Shown in pieces: positions 45,919 through 54,784 of a stretch of 64,000 nucleotides of DNA. The notes under the pieces are model-generated. The model was not told the DNA's origin, did not search any database, and saw only the letters and a program-made list of their open reading frames with translations. Origin of the DNA: Bacillus sp. X1(2014) (GTDB lineage: Bacteria > Bacillota > Bacilli > Bacillales_B > DSM-18226); NCBI RefSeq assembly GCF_007678255.1, contig NZ_VEED01000018.1, positions 46,996-110,995 of the forward strand, given 5' to 3'. The position numbers and the translations under genes are program-made. The first letter of the stretch is position 1; every line of letters starts with the position of its first letter.

Positions 45919-46380
45919 ATGTTGAAAACGAACCCCTTCATCCATTGTCCGTTAGTGAAACAAGAAAAAGGCTGCTGCAGCAGCCCATTCTTCAACTCTT
46001 TTTCCGTTTCATTATGGTCATTGAAGAAAAAGGGCGAAGCTGCAAGCGTTGAGATGAATATAAAGAGACAGTTAAAAAACACATCCTGTTTTAAACAAGG
46101 ATTCCTCACCAATATCTTAAATCCTAAAGTTGCTGTCTTTTTCTTAACCTTTTTACCTCAATTTGTTGATTCAACTAGCCATACCTTTATTCCGTTTCTT
46201 TTAATGGGTATCACTTACACTTTTTTGACAGCCTTATGGTTTTTACTTTATGTCCCTTTAATTAATCAGATTAGTGCTTTTATGAGAAGACATATAACAC
46301 AAAATATTATTGAAGGAATTACAGGTACTATATTGATTGGTTTTGGAATAAAACTAGCCCTTGAAAAGGCTCATAATTAG
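45919..46380 (+). pseudogene. Truncated LysE/RhtB-family exporter
   Basis: From about codon 59, the reading matches the second half of LysE-type amino acid exporters: FKQGFLTNILNPKVAVFFLT, FLPQFVD, and two further helices ending GFGIKLALEKAHN. The N-terminal helices with the first NPG motif are missing, replaced by unrelated sequence that includes a terminator-like palindrome. The preserved part is about 95 residues. Confidence 0.6.
45970..45985 (-). terminator. Palindromic terminator-like element inside the lysE remnant
   Basis: GGCTGCTGCAGCAGCC is a perfect 16-bp palindrome followed on the minus strand by TTTTTCTTG. Probably the terminator of a lost minus-strand gene. Confidence 0.4.
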
Positions 46381-46553
46381 GTGATTTTTCTTTTTATTGT
46401 CAGACCCTTGATTTTACCTAAATCGAAGGGTCTTATTTCAATCATTTTACTTTAGCTACTCCTAATGCAAAATGGCTCCACAATATATCTTCTACTAATT
46501 CAGCTTGTGTTGGCGGCTTTTACTACTTTTATTTGTAAAAAATAATGGAGAGG

Positions 46554-46955
46554 TTAATCCGATTTTTCAAATCTATAAACCTTCCAATCACCTGATTCAA
46601 TATGATTTTTCAACATGGCTTCATGATGTTCCGCCATGAAATATAGATAGGCTTCAATTTTACCATTTTCATAAAATACAACTTGCTTTTTGCGGATGTA
46701 TAAGTTATTTCTACTATTTGGACGGTATCCTTCCAATTCATCCAGCCTATGAAGCTGTTCCTCGGATACAAGGTACAATTCACCATAGACTTTTTCGCTC
46801 ATCGATTCCTTCAATGCCGGGTAACCATGACCTGTATCAAAAAGACGCCCATTCGCCCATGCTTGACTGGCGATTAGTGTAGCACCTTTCATTAAATAGT
46901 GGTTACTCTCATTTTTTCTTAACGTGCCATACACAAACACATATATGTGGTTCAT
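46554..46955 (-). CDS. Gamma-glutamylcyclotransferase family protein
   Basis: A 133-residue protein starting MNHIYVFVYGTLRKNESN, with the substrate-binding YGTLR loop and catalytic-type Glu in LDELEGYRP near 72. The AIG2/GGCT fold releases pyroglutamate from gamma-glutamyl peptides or amines. Its ATG overlaps the stop of the peptidase gene by 4 nt, so translation is coupled; both may act in peptide processing. Confidence 0.83.
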   Translation of the reverse strand: MNHIYVFVYGTLRKNESNHYLMKGATLIASQAWANGRLFDTGHGYPALKESMSEKVYGELYLVSEEQLHRLDELEGYRPNSRNNLYIRKKQVVFYENGKIEAYLYFMAEHHEAMLKNHIESGDWKVYRFEKSD

Positions 46956-48334
46956 CTTACTTCACTCCTTTCATGCAATTCCAGCCTTTCGATTTGACGC
47001 AAGGTTCTTTGCAGATTTCTATAGTCACGGAAGACCTCGATTATTAAGGCAGCCGTGTTATAACAGGCTTCAATATTCAATGTTTCAGACGATGTATGTT
47101 CATGGCTGTAACCGGCAGAGAGATTGACACTTTGGATACCTTGCATTGCCCATATTCGTGTATCACTGCTTCCACCGGCTGTTGTTTTCCATCCTGCTAT
47201 TCCGATTCGTATGGCCGCTTCTTCAAAGAACTTTCCGTAATTCTCATGGCAAAAGGACTGGTAGCTGCCGCAGGAAGTAACAATGTCCCCCGAACCACGA
47301 CGGTCGACAACAATTGCAGCATCTACATCCCACAAGAAATATTCATCCACACTTCTTGCTTCGATTAAGCCAATTTCCTCTTCCACTGTGAAGATGAATT
47401 TTACTATTCCATTGAAGTCCGAGGTGTAAAGACGCTTTGCTGCTTCCAAAATCACCGCAATTCCTGCCCGGTCATCAGCACCAAGAATGCCTCTATCACT
47501 TGACCAATTTAATCCATCCATCACGATTTTCCTGCCTTCTTCTATTCGCTCAACCGTATCTAAATGGGCATTAAGAAGGATCGTTGGTCCATGACCCGTT
47601 CCGTATTTCTTTTGCGCCAGGATGTTTCCAGTATGATCAACTGTCATATAGTCTACATGATTCTTCAATTGCTCCATCACAAATTGCCGTACTTTATCCT
47701 CATCCCCGCTTTCTCCCGGAATGGATAAAAGCTGTTCCAATTGACTAAAGAAAAACTGCTTTCTAATAAAATCTGCACCATTCTTAAGCAATTCTTTGCG
47801 AATAGAAGATAGCTTTTCCGCAATATCAAGTAGTGCTGAACGTGAGATGTTCATGCTCAACCTTACTCCCCTATTTCCCCAATGAATTCCTGAAACACCC
47901 ACGGCTAAAAAGATCTCAGTGACCATTTCCACGTCAACATTATCGATAAAGCTAAGACGTGGATTTCTTCGTTCATGTCCGTCACAGCTCATATTCGTAT
48001 AAAAGCCAAGCCGGTTAAGCTGCCTTACAATACCGGAGATATAGGTATCAAGCTCTTTAACCTTCGGCTGATCCAATCCAGGACGAAACCACAAATCCCC
48101 GCCGCGGCCTCGGTATTCATAGTCGACACCATTTATCCATGTTTCTTCAGCTATTGTAGGGCCATGTAAGGTTAATAAACCTTTCTCTAATGTATATGAA
48201 ACGGCGAGACTATCCAAACTCTCTAATAAAAATGCCATATTATCCTCTGTTTCTTTTAAACAATGAAATACATTTGGACGAACCTCCTCGACCATAAATC
48301 CTTGACGAATGAATAATTGATTCCAGCTTTTCAT
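46952..48334 (-). CDS. M20/M28-type peptidase with an unknown N-terminal domain
   Basis: The ATG at 48334 has AAGGAG 8 nt upstream. Residues about 1-195 match no family I know. Residues about 200-440 form a zinc peptidase: LLNAHLDTVERI, LGADDRAGIAVILEA, TVEEEIGLIEA, VVDRRGSGD and GYSHEHTSSE give the metal and catalytic residues. The N-terminal part contains GVDYEYRGRGGDLWFRPGLD and NMSCDGHERRNPR. Coupled to the gamma-glutamylcyclotransferase. Confidence 0.8.
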   Translation of the reverse strand: MKSWNQLFIRQGFMVEEVRPNVFHCLKETEDNMAFLLESLDSLAVSYTLEKGLLTLHGPTIAEETWINGVDYEYRGRGGDLWFRPGLDQPKVKELDTYISGIVRQLNRLGFYTNMSCDGHERRNPRLSFIDNVDVEMVTEIFLAVGVSGIHWGNRGVRLSMNISRSALLDIAEKLSSIRKELLKNGADFIRKQFFFSQLEQLLSIPGESGDEDKVRQFVMEQLKNHVDYMTVDHTGNILAQKKYGTGHGPTILLNAHLDTVERIEEGRKIVMDGLNWSSDRGILGADDRAGIAVILEAAKRLYTSDFNGIVKFIFTVEEEIGLIEARSVDEYFLWDVDAAIVVDRRGSGDIVTSCGSYQSFCHENYGKFFEEAAIRIGIAGWKTTAGGSSDTRIWAMQGIQSVNLSAGYSHEHTSSETLNIEACYNTAALIIEVFRDYRNLQRTLRQIERLELHERSEVR

Positions 48335-48377
48335 CAAACCATCTCCTTTTTACTTGATGGTCTTATTATCGCAAAAA

Positions 48378-48401
48378 GGCGATGACACCCCTGTCATCGC
48401 C
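48378..48401 (-). terminator. Terminator after the TPR/winged-helix gene
   Basis: GGCGATGACA/TGTCATCGCC with a CCCC loop; the minus strand continues with TTTTTGCG. It lies 6 nt after the stop at 48407. Confidence 0.8.
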
Positions 48402-48406
48402 TTCTT

Positions 48407-49432
48407 TCATATATATTCAATTTCCTCATCCACCCTATACATCACATAAAATGGATAAGCATGATTGTAGTAGTATGCTGTCTCGTTTCGATATCTCGTG
48501 TTCTCGATGATGGGAGGGAATCCTTTTTGGGTTAGTTTATTTTTTAACCTGGTAACATTTTGAGTATAGGTGTTCGGTCTAATTTCAACATTCGAGAAGG
48601 CGTTTCGAGTCGTTGGATGATGTTCTGAACTTTTTAAAAGCAAATGCCGCAGCAAGTATCCTTGATCAGGACTTAATTCTGCTTCTTCCCCTTCAAAAGC
48701 TATGTTAATTGTTCGATCATTAAAAAATAAAACAATGGTGTCAGGTGGCGGGGAGCTAAACATTGTCTCACATTCCATTTTTGAACATGTCCATCTCCCG
48801 TTACGATTTACCTTATAAAAGGCATGGCGCTGCAAAAACTGCTCATTATCTAATATATTTTTTATCAGTGCTGAAAATTCATTGTTGGGAAATTCTACAG
48901 TCCCTGTAGAAGGTAATTGATTCATCCGTTCGTAGCTCTGATTGGCAATATGTAATGCACTGGTTGTCAAATACAAATGGGCATTAACCAATTGCTGGCT
49001 ATTTAATTGATACTGTCCATTAGAATTATATTTGTGATTTTCTAAAGAGTCCTCGAAATTTGTTAGGGCTTCTGAATACCTTTTGTACTTGTATGACAAA
49101 AACCCAATTCGGTAAGCTGCAATTGGATTCTTAGGATCATATTTCAGAGCATCTTTTAGGCACTTTAAAGCTAAACGATCATCCTTTTGATCAACCATTT
49201 TTAAGTAGGATCCATATTCAATCAGGTGAAAGATTAGTTTTCTTTTCACATATTCTAAAGAACTTCGGTATTCATCCTTCTTCTTCCGAACCAGCTGATC
49301 AAGGCATCGAACCATTTCTTTGTATAAATTGATTCTCATTAAGTAATTTGGAGTCCCCTGTTCCTCTTCTTGGCTAGTTAACTCTTCCTCCAGATCCTCT
49401 AATTCTTCCAATGTTTTGTCTCTTAAGCGCAT
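48407..49432 (-). CDS. TPR protein with C-terminal winged-helix-like domain
   Basis: A 341-residue soluble protein. Acidic coiled-coil N-terminus (LEELEDLEEELTSQEEEQG), TPR-like repeat near 80-130 (ALKCLKDALKYDPKNPIAAY and AALTNFEDSL-type helices), and from about 235 a beta-rich then helical part (LSPDQGYLLRHLLLKSS, YTQNVTRLKNKLTQKGFPP) that resembles an OmpR-type winged helix. GGGGG lies 7 nt before the ATG. Likely a transcription regulator of an unstudied family; the RCC1 gene upstream on the same strand may be its partner or target. Confidence 0.6.
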   Translation of the reverse strand: MRLRDKTLEELEDLEEELTSQEEEQGTPNYLMRINLYKEMVRCLDQLVRKKKDEYRSSLEYVKRKLIFHLIEYGSYLKMVDQKDDRLALKCLKDALKYDPKNPIAAYRIGFLSYKYKRYSEALTNFEDSLENHKYNSNGQYQLNSQQLVNAHLYLTTSALHIANQSYERMNQLPSTGTVEFPNNEFSALIKNILDNEQFLQRHAFYKVNRNGRWTCSKMECETMFSSPPPDTIVLFFNDRTINIAFEGEEAELSPDQGYLLRHLLLKSSEHHPTTRNAFSNVEIRPNTYTQNVTRLKNKLTQKGFPPIIENTRYRNETAYYYNHAYPFYVMYRVDEEIEYI

Positions 49433-49639
49433 GTAAATTCCCCCATTATTGATAGATTATTATTTAGTGTCAAAATAGGTTCATCCCAATAGTTCCCTAT
49501 AAGATTCAAGGATTGGGGAAAAAAATCCTTCGAAATTATACAAAACGAACCAAAGGAATAGCTTTATTTCTAAAACAATTCTCTTTAACTCGTTTTGTTC
49601 AACTCTGGCTTATGGCTTAGGGCTTAGGGTTATTAAAAA

Positions 49640-50536
49640 CTAATTTCCAGGCAGTTGGATGCCGTTCCAGCCGCTTACATCGCATTGGCCATATTCATTA
49701 TCACCCACAGCGACCACCGTGCCGTCCGATTTTAGGCCGACTGTATGGGCACAACCCGCCGCTATCGCCACAATATCACGCCAATCACTTACATTACATT
49801 GGCCAAACTCATTCCAACCCACAGCCGCCACCGTACCGTCCGATTTTACGCCGACGGTATGATTACTACCCACCGCTATTGCCACAATACCACTCCAGCC
49901 GCTTACATCGCATTGGTCATGTTTATTCAAACCGACAGCCATCACTGTACCATCCGATTTAAGACCGATGGTATGAAGATAACCCGCCTCAACCGCCACA
50001 ATATTGCACCAGTCGCTTACATCACATTGGCGATACCGATTATTACCCACAGCTTTCACTGTGCCGTCCAATTTAAGACCGATTGTATGCCAGTCACCCG
50101 CCGCGACCGCCACAATTTCATTCCAGCCGCTTACATTGCATTCACCTTCATTATTTCGTCCCATTGCTACCACCGTGCCATCGGATTTAAGCCCAATGGT
50201 ACGACACCAACCCGCCGCAACTGCTACAATATCGCGCCAGTCGTTTACATCGCATTGGTAATGCTTATTCCAACCCACAGCCGCCACCGTATTGTCAGAT
50301 TTAAGACCGATTGTATGAGCATTACCCGTGTTCTTCGCCATATGAACATTACCAGCGGCGACCGCCTCTATTTCGCGCCAGCCACTTACATCACATTGGC
50401 CACATTTATTATCACCCACAGCCGTTACCGTACCGTCCGATTTAAGCCCAACGGTATGACGACGACCCGCAGCGATGGTATCTTTAGGCCAACGATTCAC
50501 CCTTAACATCGCTTCTTTCGGTGAAATGTAATTCAT
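49640..50536 (-). CDS. RCC1-repeat protein, seven repeats
   Basis: A 298-residue protein of seven repeats of about 38 residues, each with HT[IV]GLKSDGTV.AVG and Q C [DN]VS.W..I..[IV]AAG. This count is right for one closed seven-bladed propeller. The second repeat has an extra insertion (NVHMAKNTGNAH). No signal peptide. GAGGT precedes the ATG. RCC1 propellers in eukaryotes act in protein binding; the bacterial role is unknown. DNA repeats are also near-identical, so copy number may vary. Confidence 0.85.
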   Translation of the reverse strand: MNYISPKEAMLRVNRWPKDTIAAGRRHTVGLKSDGTVTAVGDNKCGQCDVSGWREIEAVAAGNVHMAKNTGNAHTIGLKSDNTVAAVGWNKHYQCDVNDWRDIVAVAAGWCRTIGLKSDGTVVAMGRNNEGECNVSGWNEIVAVAAGDWHTIGLKLDGTVKAVGNNRYRQCDVSDWCNIVAVEAGYLHTIGLKSDGTVMAVGLNKHDQCDVSGWSGIVAIAVGSNHTVGVKSDGTVAAVGWNEFGQCNVSDWRDIVAIAAGCAHTVGLKSDGTVVAVGDNEYGQCDVSGWNGIQLPGN

Positions 50537-50539
50537 GTT

Positions 50540-51463
50540 TTACCTCCCCGAATATATTTTATTTTTAACTGTTTCCTTGCTCTTGAATAAGAACTGTTTA
50601 AATTCGAGTTCCATAAGCATAATTGAAAGCAAAATGATCGTTCCTCCCATTACTAACTTCATGGTAAATGGTTCAAAACCAAAAGCTATAGAAAAAATGC
50701 TTCCAAATACAGATTCAAGCATCATGATAAGTCCAGCTGATGTTGCTGATGTATGTTTTTGAGCTAAAACTTGTACTGTTTGACCCACAAACGAACATAC
50801 TATTCCCATGTATAACAATGGAACGATGGCAACTGACCAATTAACGTTCGATATCTGCCCTTTCTCAACTAAGAGGAAAAACAACAATCCACCTATTGCT
50901 TGTACAGCAGCAAGTAAAAACGCAACAATACTAAAATCAGTTGTTCTAGTGCTATACCCAAGGTAGGCAATAGAACCTGCGTAAAAAAACGCACAGAAAA
51001 GAGTGTATACGTCTCCAATATTCATGTTTATCTCTTCATTCGTTATTCCTGAGATAATAGCCATTCCTAATATACAAGCAGCGATGGCAATCAAACTTTT
51101 TCCTTGAAGCTTTTTCCCATAAAAAATCCAAGTAATAAAAGGAATAATCACCACATACGATGCAGAAATAAAAGCATTATTCGATGGAGTGGTATACATT
51201 ACACCAATCGTTTGTGTAATAAATCCGCCAAAATTAAGGAGTCCGGCAATTAACCCTACTTTAAAGTCCTTGAAGGTCATTTTAAATATTTTTTTATGAA
51301 AAAACAGTAGTACACACACAACAAAGAGAAAACCCCGAGCAAAATTTATAAAACCAGCAGACACATTTACGTCCAATGCTATTTTTGTTACCACGAACCC
51401 TGAACCCCAAAAGACTGAAGAGATCAATAGCAATATATTTGCCATTAATTTTGTCATTTTCAT
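50540..51463 (-). CDS. EamA-family (DMT) transporter
   Basis: A 307-residue membrane protein with about ten helices and two EamA domains: SSVFWGSGFVVTKIALDVN near 15 and AKHTSATSAGLIMMLESVFG near 236. Such transporters export or take up small metabolites; specificity cannot be predicted. GGGGAGAAA precedes the ATG. A U-tract terminator lies 37 nt upstream of the start, suggesting attenuation. Confidence 0.85.
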   Translation of the reverse strand: MKMTKLMANILLLISSVFWGSGFVVTKIALDVNVSAGFINFARGFLFVVCVLLFFHKKIFKMTFKDFKVGLIAGLLNFGGFITQTIGVMYTTPSNNAFISASYVVIIPFITWIFYGKKLQGKSLIAIAACILGMAIISGITNEEINMNIGDVYTLFCAFFYAGSIAYLGYSTRTTDFSIVAFLLAAVQAIGGLLFFLLVEKGQISNVNWSVAIVPLLYMGIVCSFVGQTVQVLAQKHTSATSAGLIMMLESVFGSIFSIAFGFEPFTMKLVMGGTIILLSIMLMELEFKQFLFKSKETVKNKIYSGR

Positions 51464-51494
51464 CTATCATTTCTCCCCTTTTTGTTTACATCCC

Positions 51495-51530
51495 AAAAAA
51501 ATCCAACTCTTTCCTTAAAAGAGTTGGATT
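51495..51530 (-). terminator. Terminator in the leader of the EamA gene
   Basis: AATCCAACTCTT (51500-51511) pairs with AAGAGTTGGATT (51519-51530); the minus strand continues with TTTTTTTGGG and then the EamA ribosome site. No minus-strand gene lies upstream within 300 bp, so this is either an attenuator or a relic. On the minus strand, upstream sequence AGGTGGGCGGCG is loosely T-box-like but the match is poor. Confidence 0.6.
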
Positions 51531-51801
51531 TTATCTACTCTAATTCCGTTTTTTCGCCGCCCACCTAATTATAGAAGGGCTTGACTGCTATATAGGTTTG
51601 ATTTTTTTAATATACTACATTTCCTTAATATTAAAAACAGAAACTTAACCACTTTACAAGCTAGCAAAATATTTAGCTGCTTCATGGCATTATATGGCCA
51701 ACACAAATGTTATAAGGAATCTCAAGTTGAATAATCGTACAATCATTTCCTTCATTCACTAATATCATATAATAGCAGATTAAAAAGGTGGTGATATAAA
51801 A

Positions 51802-52266
51802 TTGTCTGATCGAAATAGCAAGAAATCTTCTGCGGCATATGGTTATGTTACACTTGTAGGAACTGAACCAATCTTAGTAAGACCCAATGAAAATATACGA
51901 TTTAATCAACACGGCTCATTGGAAAATATTAAATTTTCCCAGAATAGCAGTACAATAACCATCTTGAAATCAGGAGACTATAAAATAGAATATACGCTAC
52001 TCATTGATGGTCCTGCTTCAACTTCGATATATGGTATTTTCTTGAATCATTCTTTGGTTCCTGGAAATTTAACCAACTTTGGCATTACAAGACAAGTGAA
52101 TAATGCAACGCTAATGCTTATAGGACAAGCAATTATCTGTATACCCAAAAATTCCACAATTGAGCTAAGAAATATAGGAACTGCTACAGATACACTACTA
52201 CCAATTTTAGGGAACAACAACATAAATGCCGCATCATTATCGATGGTGAAACTTAGTCAATGTTAG
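51802..52266 (+). CDS. Exosporium-type jelly-roll protein (BclA C-terminal domain-like)
   Basis: TTG start with AAAGGTGGTGAT upstream; 154 residues. The core has ITILKSGDYKIEYTLLID, SIYGIFLNHSLVPGN and IICIPKNSTIELRNIG, matching the TNF/C1q-like C-terminal domain of BclA-type glycoproteins, without a collagen-like GXX region. Such domains trimerise on spore surfaces. A short acyl-carrier-protein fragment follows the gene. Confidence 0.72.
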   Translation: MSDRNSKKSSAAYGYVTLVGTEPILVRPNENIRFNQHGSLENIKFSQNSSTITILKSGDYKIEYTLLIDGPASTSIYGIFLNHSLVPGNLTNFGITRQVNNATLMLIGQAIICIPKNSTIELRNIGTATDTLLPILGNNNINAASLSMVKLSQC

Positions 52267-52293
52267 AGGTCAAGGAGGAGAAATGGTACCGAC

Positions 52294-52383
52294 TTGATGG
52301 AAATTGAAGATGAATATGCGATCGAAATTAGTGAAAAAATTGCAGGTACGCTACAACCGTCGGTGATGTTTGTAAGTGTTTGG
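52294..52383 (+). pseudogene. Fragment of an acyl carrier protein gene
   Basis: LMEIEDEYAIEISEKIAGTL parallels [19 protein letters not shown] of the orphan ACP at 59739-59966, with clear nucleotide identity (GATGGAAATTGAAGATGAAT and ATTAGTGAAAAAA are shared). A one-base loss (CAACCGTCGG versus CAAACGGTCGG) shifts the frame, and the N-terminal half with the phosphopantetheine Ser is absent. Confidence 0.7.
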
Positions 52384-52511
52384 AATTTATTGCTCCTCTT
52401 AGAGAAAACAAAAAAGTAATCAATTGTTCAGGTGTAATATGTTATGATGAAAAAAAGCAATGTTAACTCTTTTAAAACCACAGTTAACATCTATGAACTA
52501 GGAGGAGAATC

Positions 52512-52928
52512 ATGTATAAACTGCGAGGACATCATCTCTTTTGCCTTTTGGGCTATCGGGGAATGGGCTATTCAGAAGAGTACGTGAAAAATATGACACA
52601 ATTGCATCAAACCTTGAGAAATAACCCGGAGACGCTCATTCAGCTTGTTAAGGGTCCCGATCAGTTGTGTGAAAAATACCCCAACTCAGGTATTTACCAC
52701 TGCCAAGACGACAATATATATGAAAGAGATCAGGCTATTTTAGATAAAATAGGACTTAAAATCGGCCAAATTCTTACCTGGGCGGATATTGAGTCATGCA
52801 TCAGAAAGTTTGCCGTCCCCTCCGATATTCAAATTGTGTGTAAGACTTGTTCCTGGCGTTCCTATGGAGTTTGTGAGGAAGGTATTCAAGAGATTCATGA
52901 ATGGAAGGGTTTAAGGGAAGTTAAATGA
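52512..52928 (+). CDS. DUF1284 domain protein
   Basis: A 138-residue protein with the family signature KLRGHHLFCLLGYRGMGYS at the N-terminus, and several conserved Cys (FC, LC, HC, SC, KTC, VC). The Cys pattern suggests a metal or Fe-S site, which is inference. AGGAGG lies 8 nt before the ATG. Function unknown. Confidence 0.82.
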   Translation: MYKLRGHHLFCLLGYRGMGYSEEYVKNMTQLHQTLRNNPETLIQLVKGPDQLCEKYPNSGIYHCQDDNIYERDQAILDKIGLKIGQILTWADIESCIRKFAVPSDIQIVCKTCSWRSYGVCEEGIQEIHEWKGLREVK

Positions 52929-53053
52929 GCCCATCCACCTTTAGATTATCAGTTGCTTCCACATAAACTTAATTTAATCTGTACACTGAGTTTACAAGAC
53001 TTTAATATTCAGATGTTATGATTGGATTAACAACGAATGAGGAGGCAGTTTAA

Positions 53054-53851
53054 ATGAATGTACGTGCAATGTTTATTGATATGGATGGTACACTACTAAA
53101 ATCCTCAAACACCATTTCCAGCCGAAATATGGAAGCTGTTAATTCGCTCATTAATCAGGGAGTTAAGGTTTTCCTTGCTACTGGTCGACACTATGAAGTA
53201 ACAGTTCCTTACCATAAAGAAATTGGATTACGAACTCCTATGATCTGTTTGAACGGTGCCGCTATTCACGATGCAGAGACAGGAAAAACTTTGCAGATGA
53301 AAACCGTCCAACTGAACGAGGAACGATTCCACCATTTGACCGCTGAAAATAATTGGAATGTTATTATCCATACAGCAAATGGTGTTTATTGCAAGGAAAC
53401 AAATGAAGAAATTGATTATTGGACAAAAGTTGGGCAAATTCCTCCATATTATGTTGGAGATTTAAGACAGGCAAATTATCAAGAGGTTTTTAAATATAGC
53501 GTTCGAACAGGTACACCGTGTCCAAAAATTTCCGCTTTGTTTAAAACGGAAGCAGAAGTCATCAATTGGCAAGACGGGTTTGAATTGCTTGCTCCTAATG
53601 TTTCCAAATGGTCTGCTATAAAAAGCCTCATTCAAGAATTTCGAATCAGCCCAAATGAGGTTGTAGCCATTGGAGACGGACCCAATGATATCGAAATGCT
53701 TCGTCATGTTGGCACTGGTGTAGCAATGGGGAATGCGAGTCAAGAGGTTAAAGCAGCCGCCGATTTTATTACAGGACACCATGAAAATGATGGATTAGCT
53801 CAGTTTATAGAAGGATATCTTCTTAAATCAAAACAATCATATGCGATTTAG
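53054..53851 (+). CDS. Cof-type HAD-family phosphatase
   Basis: A 265-residue HAD hydrolase: motif I FIDMDGTLL near 8, motif II LATGRHY near 44, the Cof cap domain from about 80 to 185, motif III Lys in SKWSAIKSL near 190, and motif IV IGDGPNDIEM near 209. Such enzymes dephosphorylate sugar phosphates or flavin precursors. GAGGAGG precedes the ATG. No clear partner nearby. Confidence 0.88.
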   Translation: MNVRAMFIDMDGTLLKSSNTISSRNMEAVNSLINQGVKVFLATGRHYEVTVPYHKEIGLRTPMICLNGAAIHDAETGKTLQMKTVQLNEERFHHLTAENNWNVIIHTANGVYCKETNEEIDYWTKVGQIPPYYVGDLRQANYQEVFKYSVRTGTPCPKISALFKTEAEVINWQDGFELLAPNVSKWSAIKSLIQEFRISPNEVVAIGDGPNDIEMLRHVGTGVAMGNASQEVKAAADFITGHHENDGLAQFIEGYLLKSKQSYAI

Positions 53852-53934
53852 AATGAGTTTTTTTGACACTAAGTCATAAAAAAATAGCTGATGTTGTTAG
53901 ATTCATACATCTCAATATATAAAATTTATAGACA

Positions 53935-53981
53935 AAAAAGCCTGTATTATGGTTGAATGTGTAATCCATAATACAGGCTTT
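53935..53981. terminator. Bidirectional terminator
   Basis: AAAAAGCCTGTATTATGG (53935-53952) pairs with CCATAATACAGGCTTTT (53965-53981), serving the converging HAD and vWA genes. Confidence 0.85.
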
Positions 53982-53985
53982 TAAT

Positions 53986-54642
53986 CTAGTATTTTATTTT
54001 TGACCGCTGATTATAATCCCGTTCAATTCCCTCTTTCCAGCTTCGATCAATCTTTTTGCCACTGCGAAGGTTACTTACGGCTTCATTGACCGCTTCATAA
54101 TTTAATTGCGTTCCTTTGTGGTCCGCATGGTAATCCACTGCAAAGTCCTCTTCGATTCCAAATTGTGCAGCCGTTGAGACCGCATCGATATTCGCACCAA
54201 GAAAGATGAATTCCCAGCCATATTTCTCTTTTTGATGACGAACCATTTTATTGATTTTATCGGTTGTGAATTCACGGCTGGCATTTTCCATCCCATCCGT
54301 TGTAATCACGAATAACACCTTTTCTGCCTTTTCATCCTCAAGAGTTCTCTTTTGCACATTTACCATTTTTTGTATCGTAAAACCGATGGCATCTAATAAC
54401 GCAGTGGTACCCCCAACTTCATACTCTTTGTCGGTTAGCGGAGATATGCCTCGAACATTCATTCGATCGTGTAACAATTCATAACGATGATTGAATAATG
54501 CAGTCGTAACAAAGGCTTCTCCCTCCGCTTTTTGTTGTTTCTTCAGCATCGCATTGAAACCACCGATGGTATCTGTCTCGAGCCCTGCCATTGATCCACT
54601 TTTATCTAAAATAAACACTAATTCTGTTATATTCTTTTTCAT
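53986..54642 (-). CDS. von Willebrand factor A domain protein
   Basis: The ATG at 54642 (MKKNITELVFILDKSG) has GGAGG 9 nt upstream; 218 residues. MIDAS metal site DKSGSM near 13, GGTTALLDA near 84 (Thr of the site) and ITTDGMEN near 118 complete the vWA fold. Usually binds protein partners through a divalent metal. Stands alone, so partner unknown. Confidence 0.85.
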   Translation of the reverse strand: MKKNITELVFILDKSGSMAGLETDTIGGFNAMLKKQQKAEGEAFVTTALFNHRYELLHDRMNVRGISPLTDKEYEVGGTTALLDAIGFTIQKMVNVQKRTLEDEKAEKVLFVITTDGMENASREFTTDKINKMVRHQKEKYGWEFIFLGANIDAVSTAAQFGIEEDFAVDYHADHKGTQLNYEAVNEAVSNLRSGKKIDRSWKEGIERDYNQRSKIKY

Positions 54643-54699
54643 ACTTGTCATCCTCCGTTCCTTGATGCATTTAGGATAACAAGAATTAGACAAAAAAAG

Positions 54700-54716
54700 G
54701 TCGCTTAGAAAGCGAC
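54700..54716 (-). terminator. Terminator of the que operon
   Basis: GTCGCTT/AAGCGAC hairpin with a 3-nt loop, then TTTTTTTG on the minus strand, 69 nt after the queE stop. Confidence 0.75.
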
Positions 54717-54784
54717 ATTTTTAAGTACCGAGTATTGGTTGTTCTAAACAGGCTTACAATTAATACTGTATTCTTTATTCGAAC

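Noticed and set aside
49745..50506. 253-residue plus-strand ORF across the RCC1 gene
   Set aside because: Antisense shadow caused by the repeated DNA; His/Thr/Arg-rich and with no ribosome site.
51541..51600. T-box-like AGGTGGGCGGCG upstream of the EamA gene
   Set aside because: Does not fit the 14-nt T-box core AGGGTGGNACCGCG well enough and no specifier stem was found; kept only as an unknown leader.
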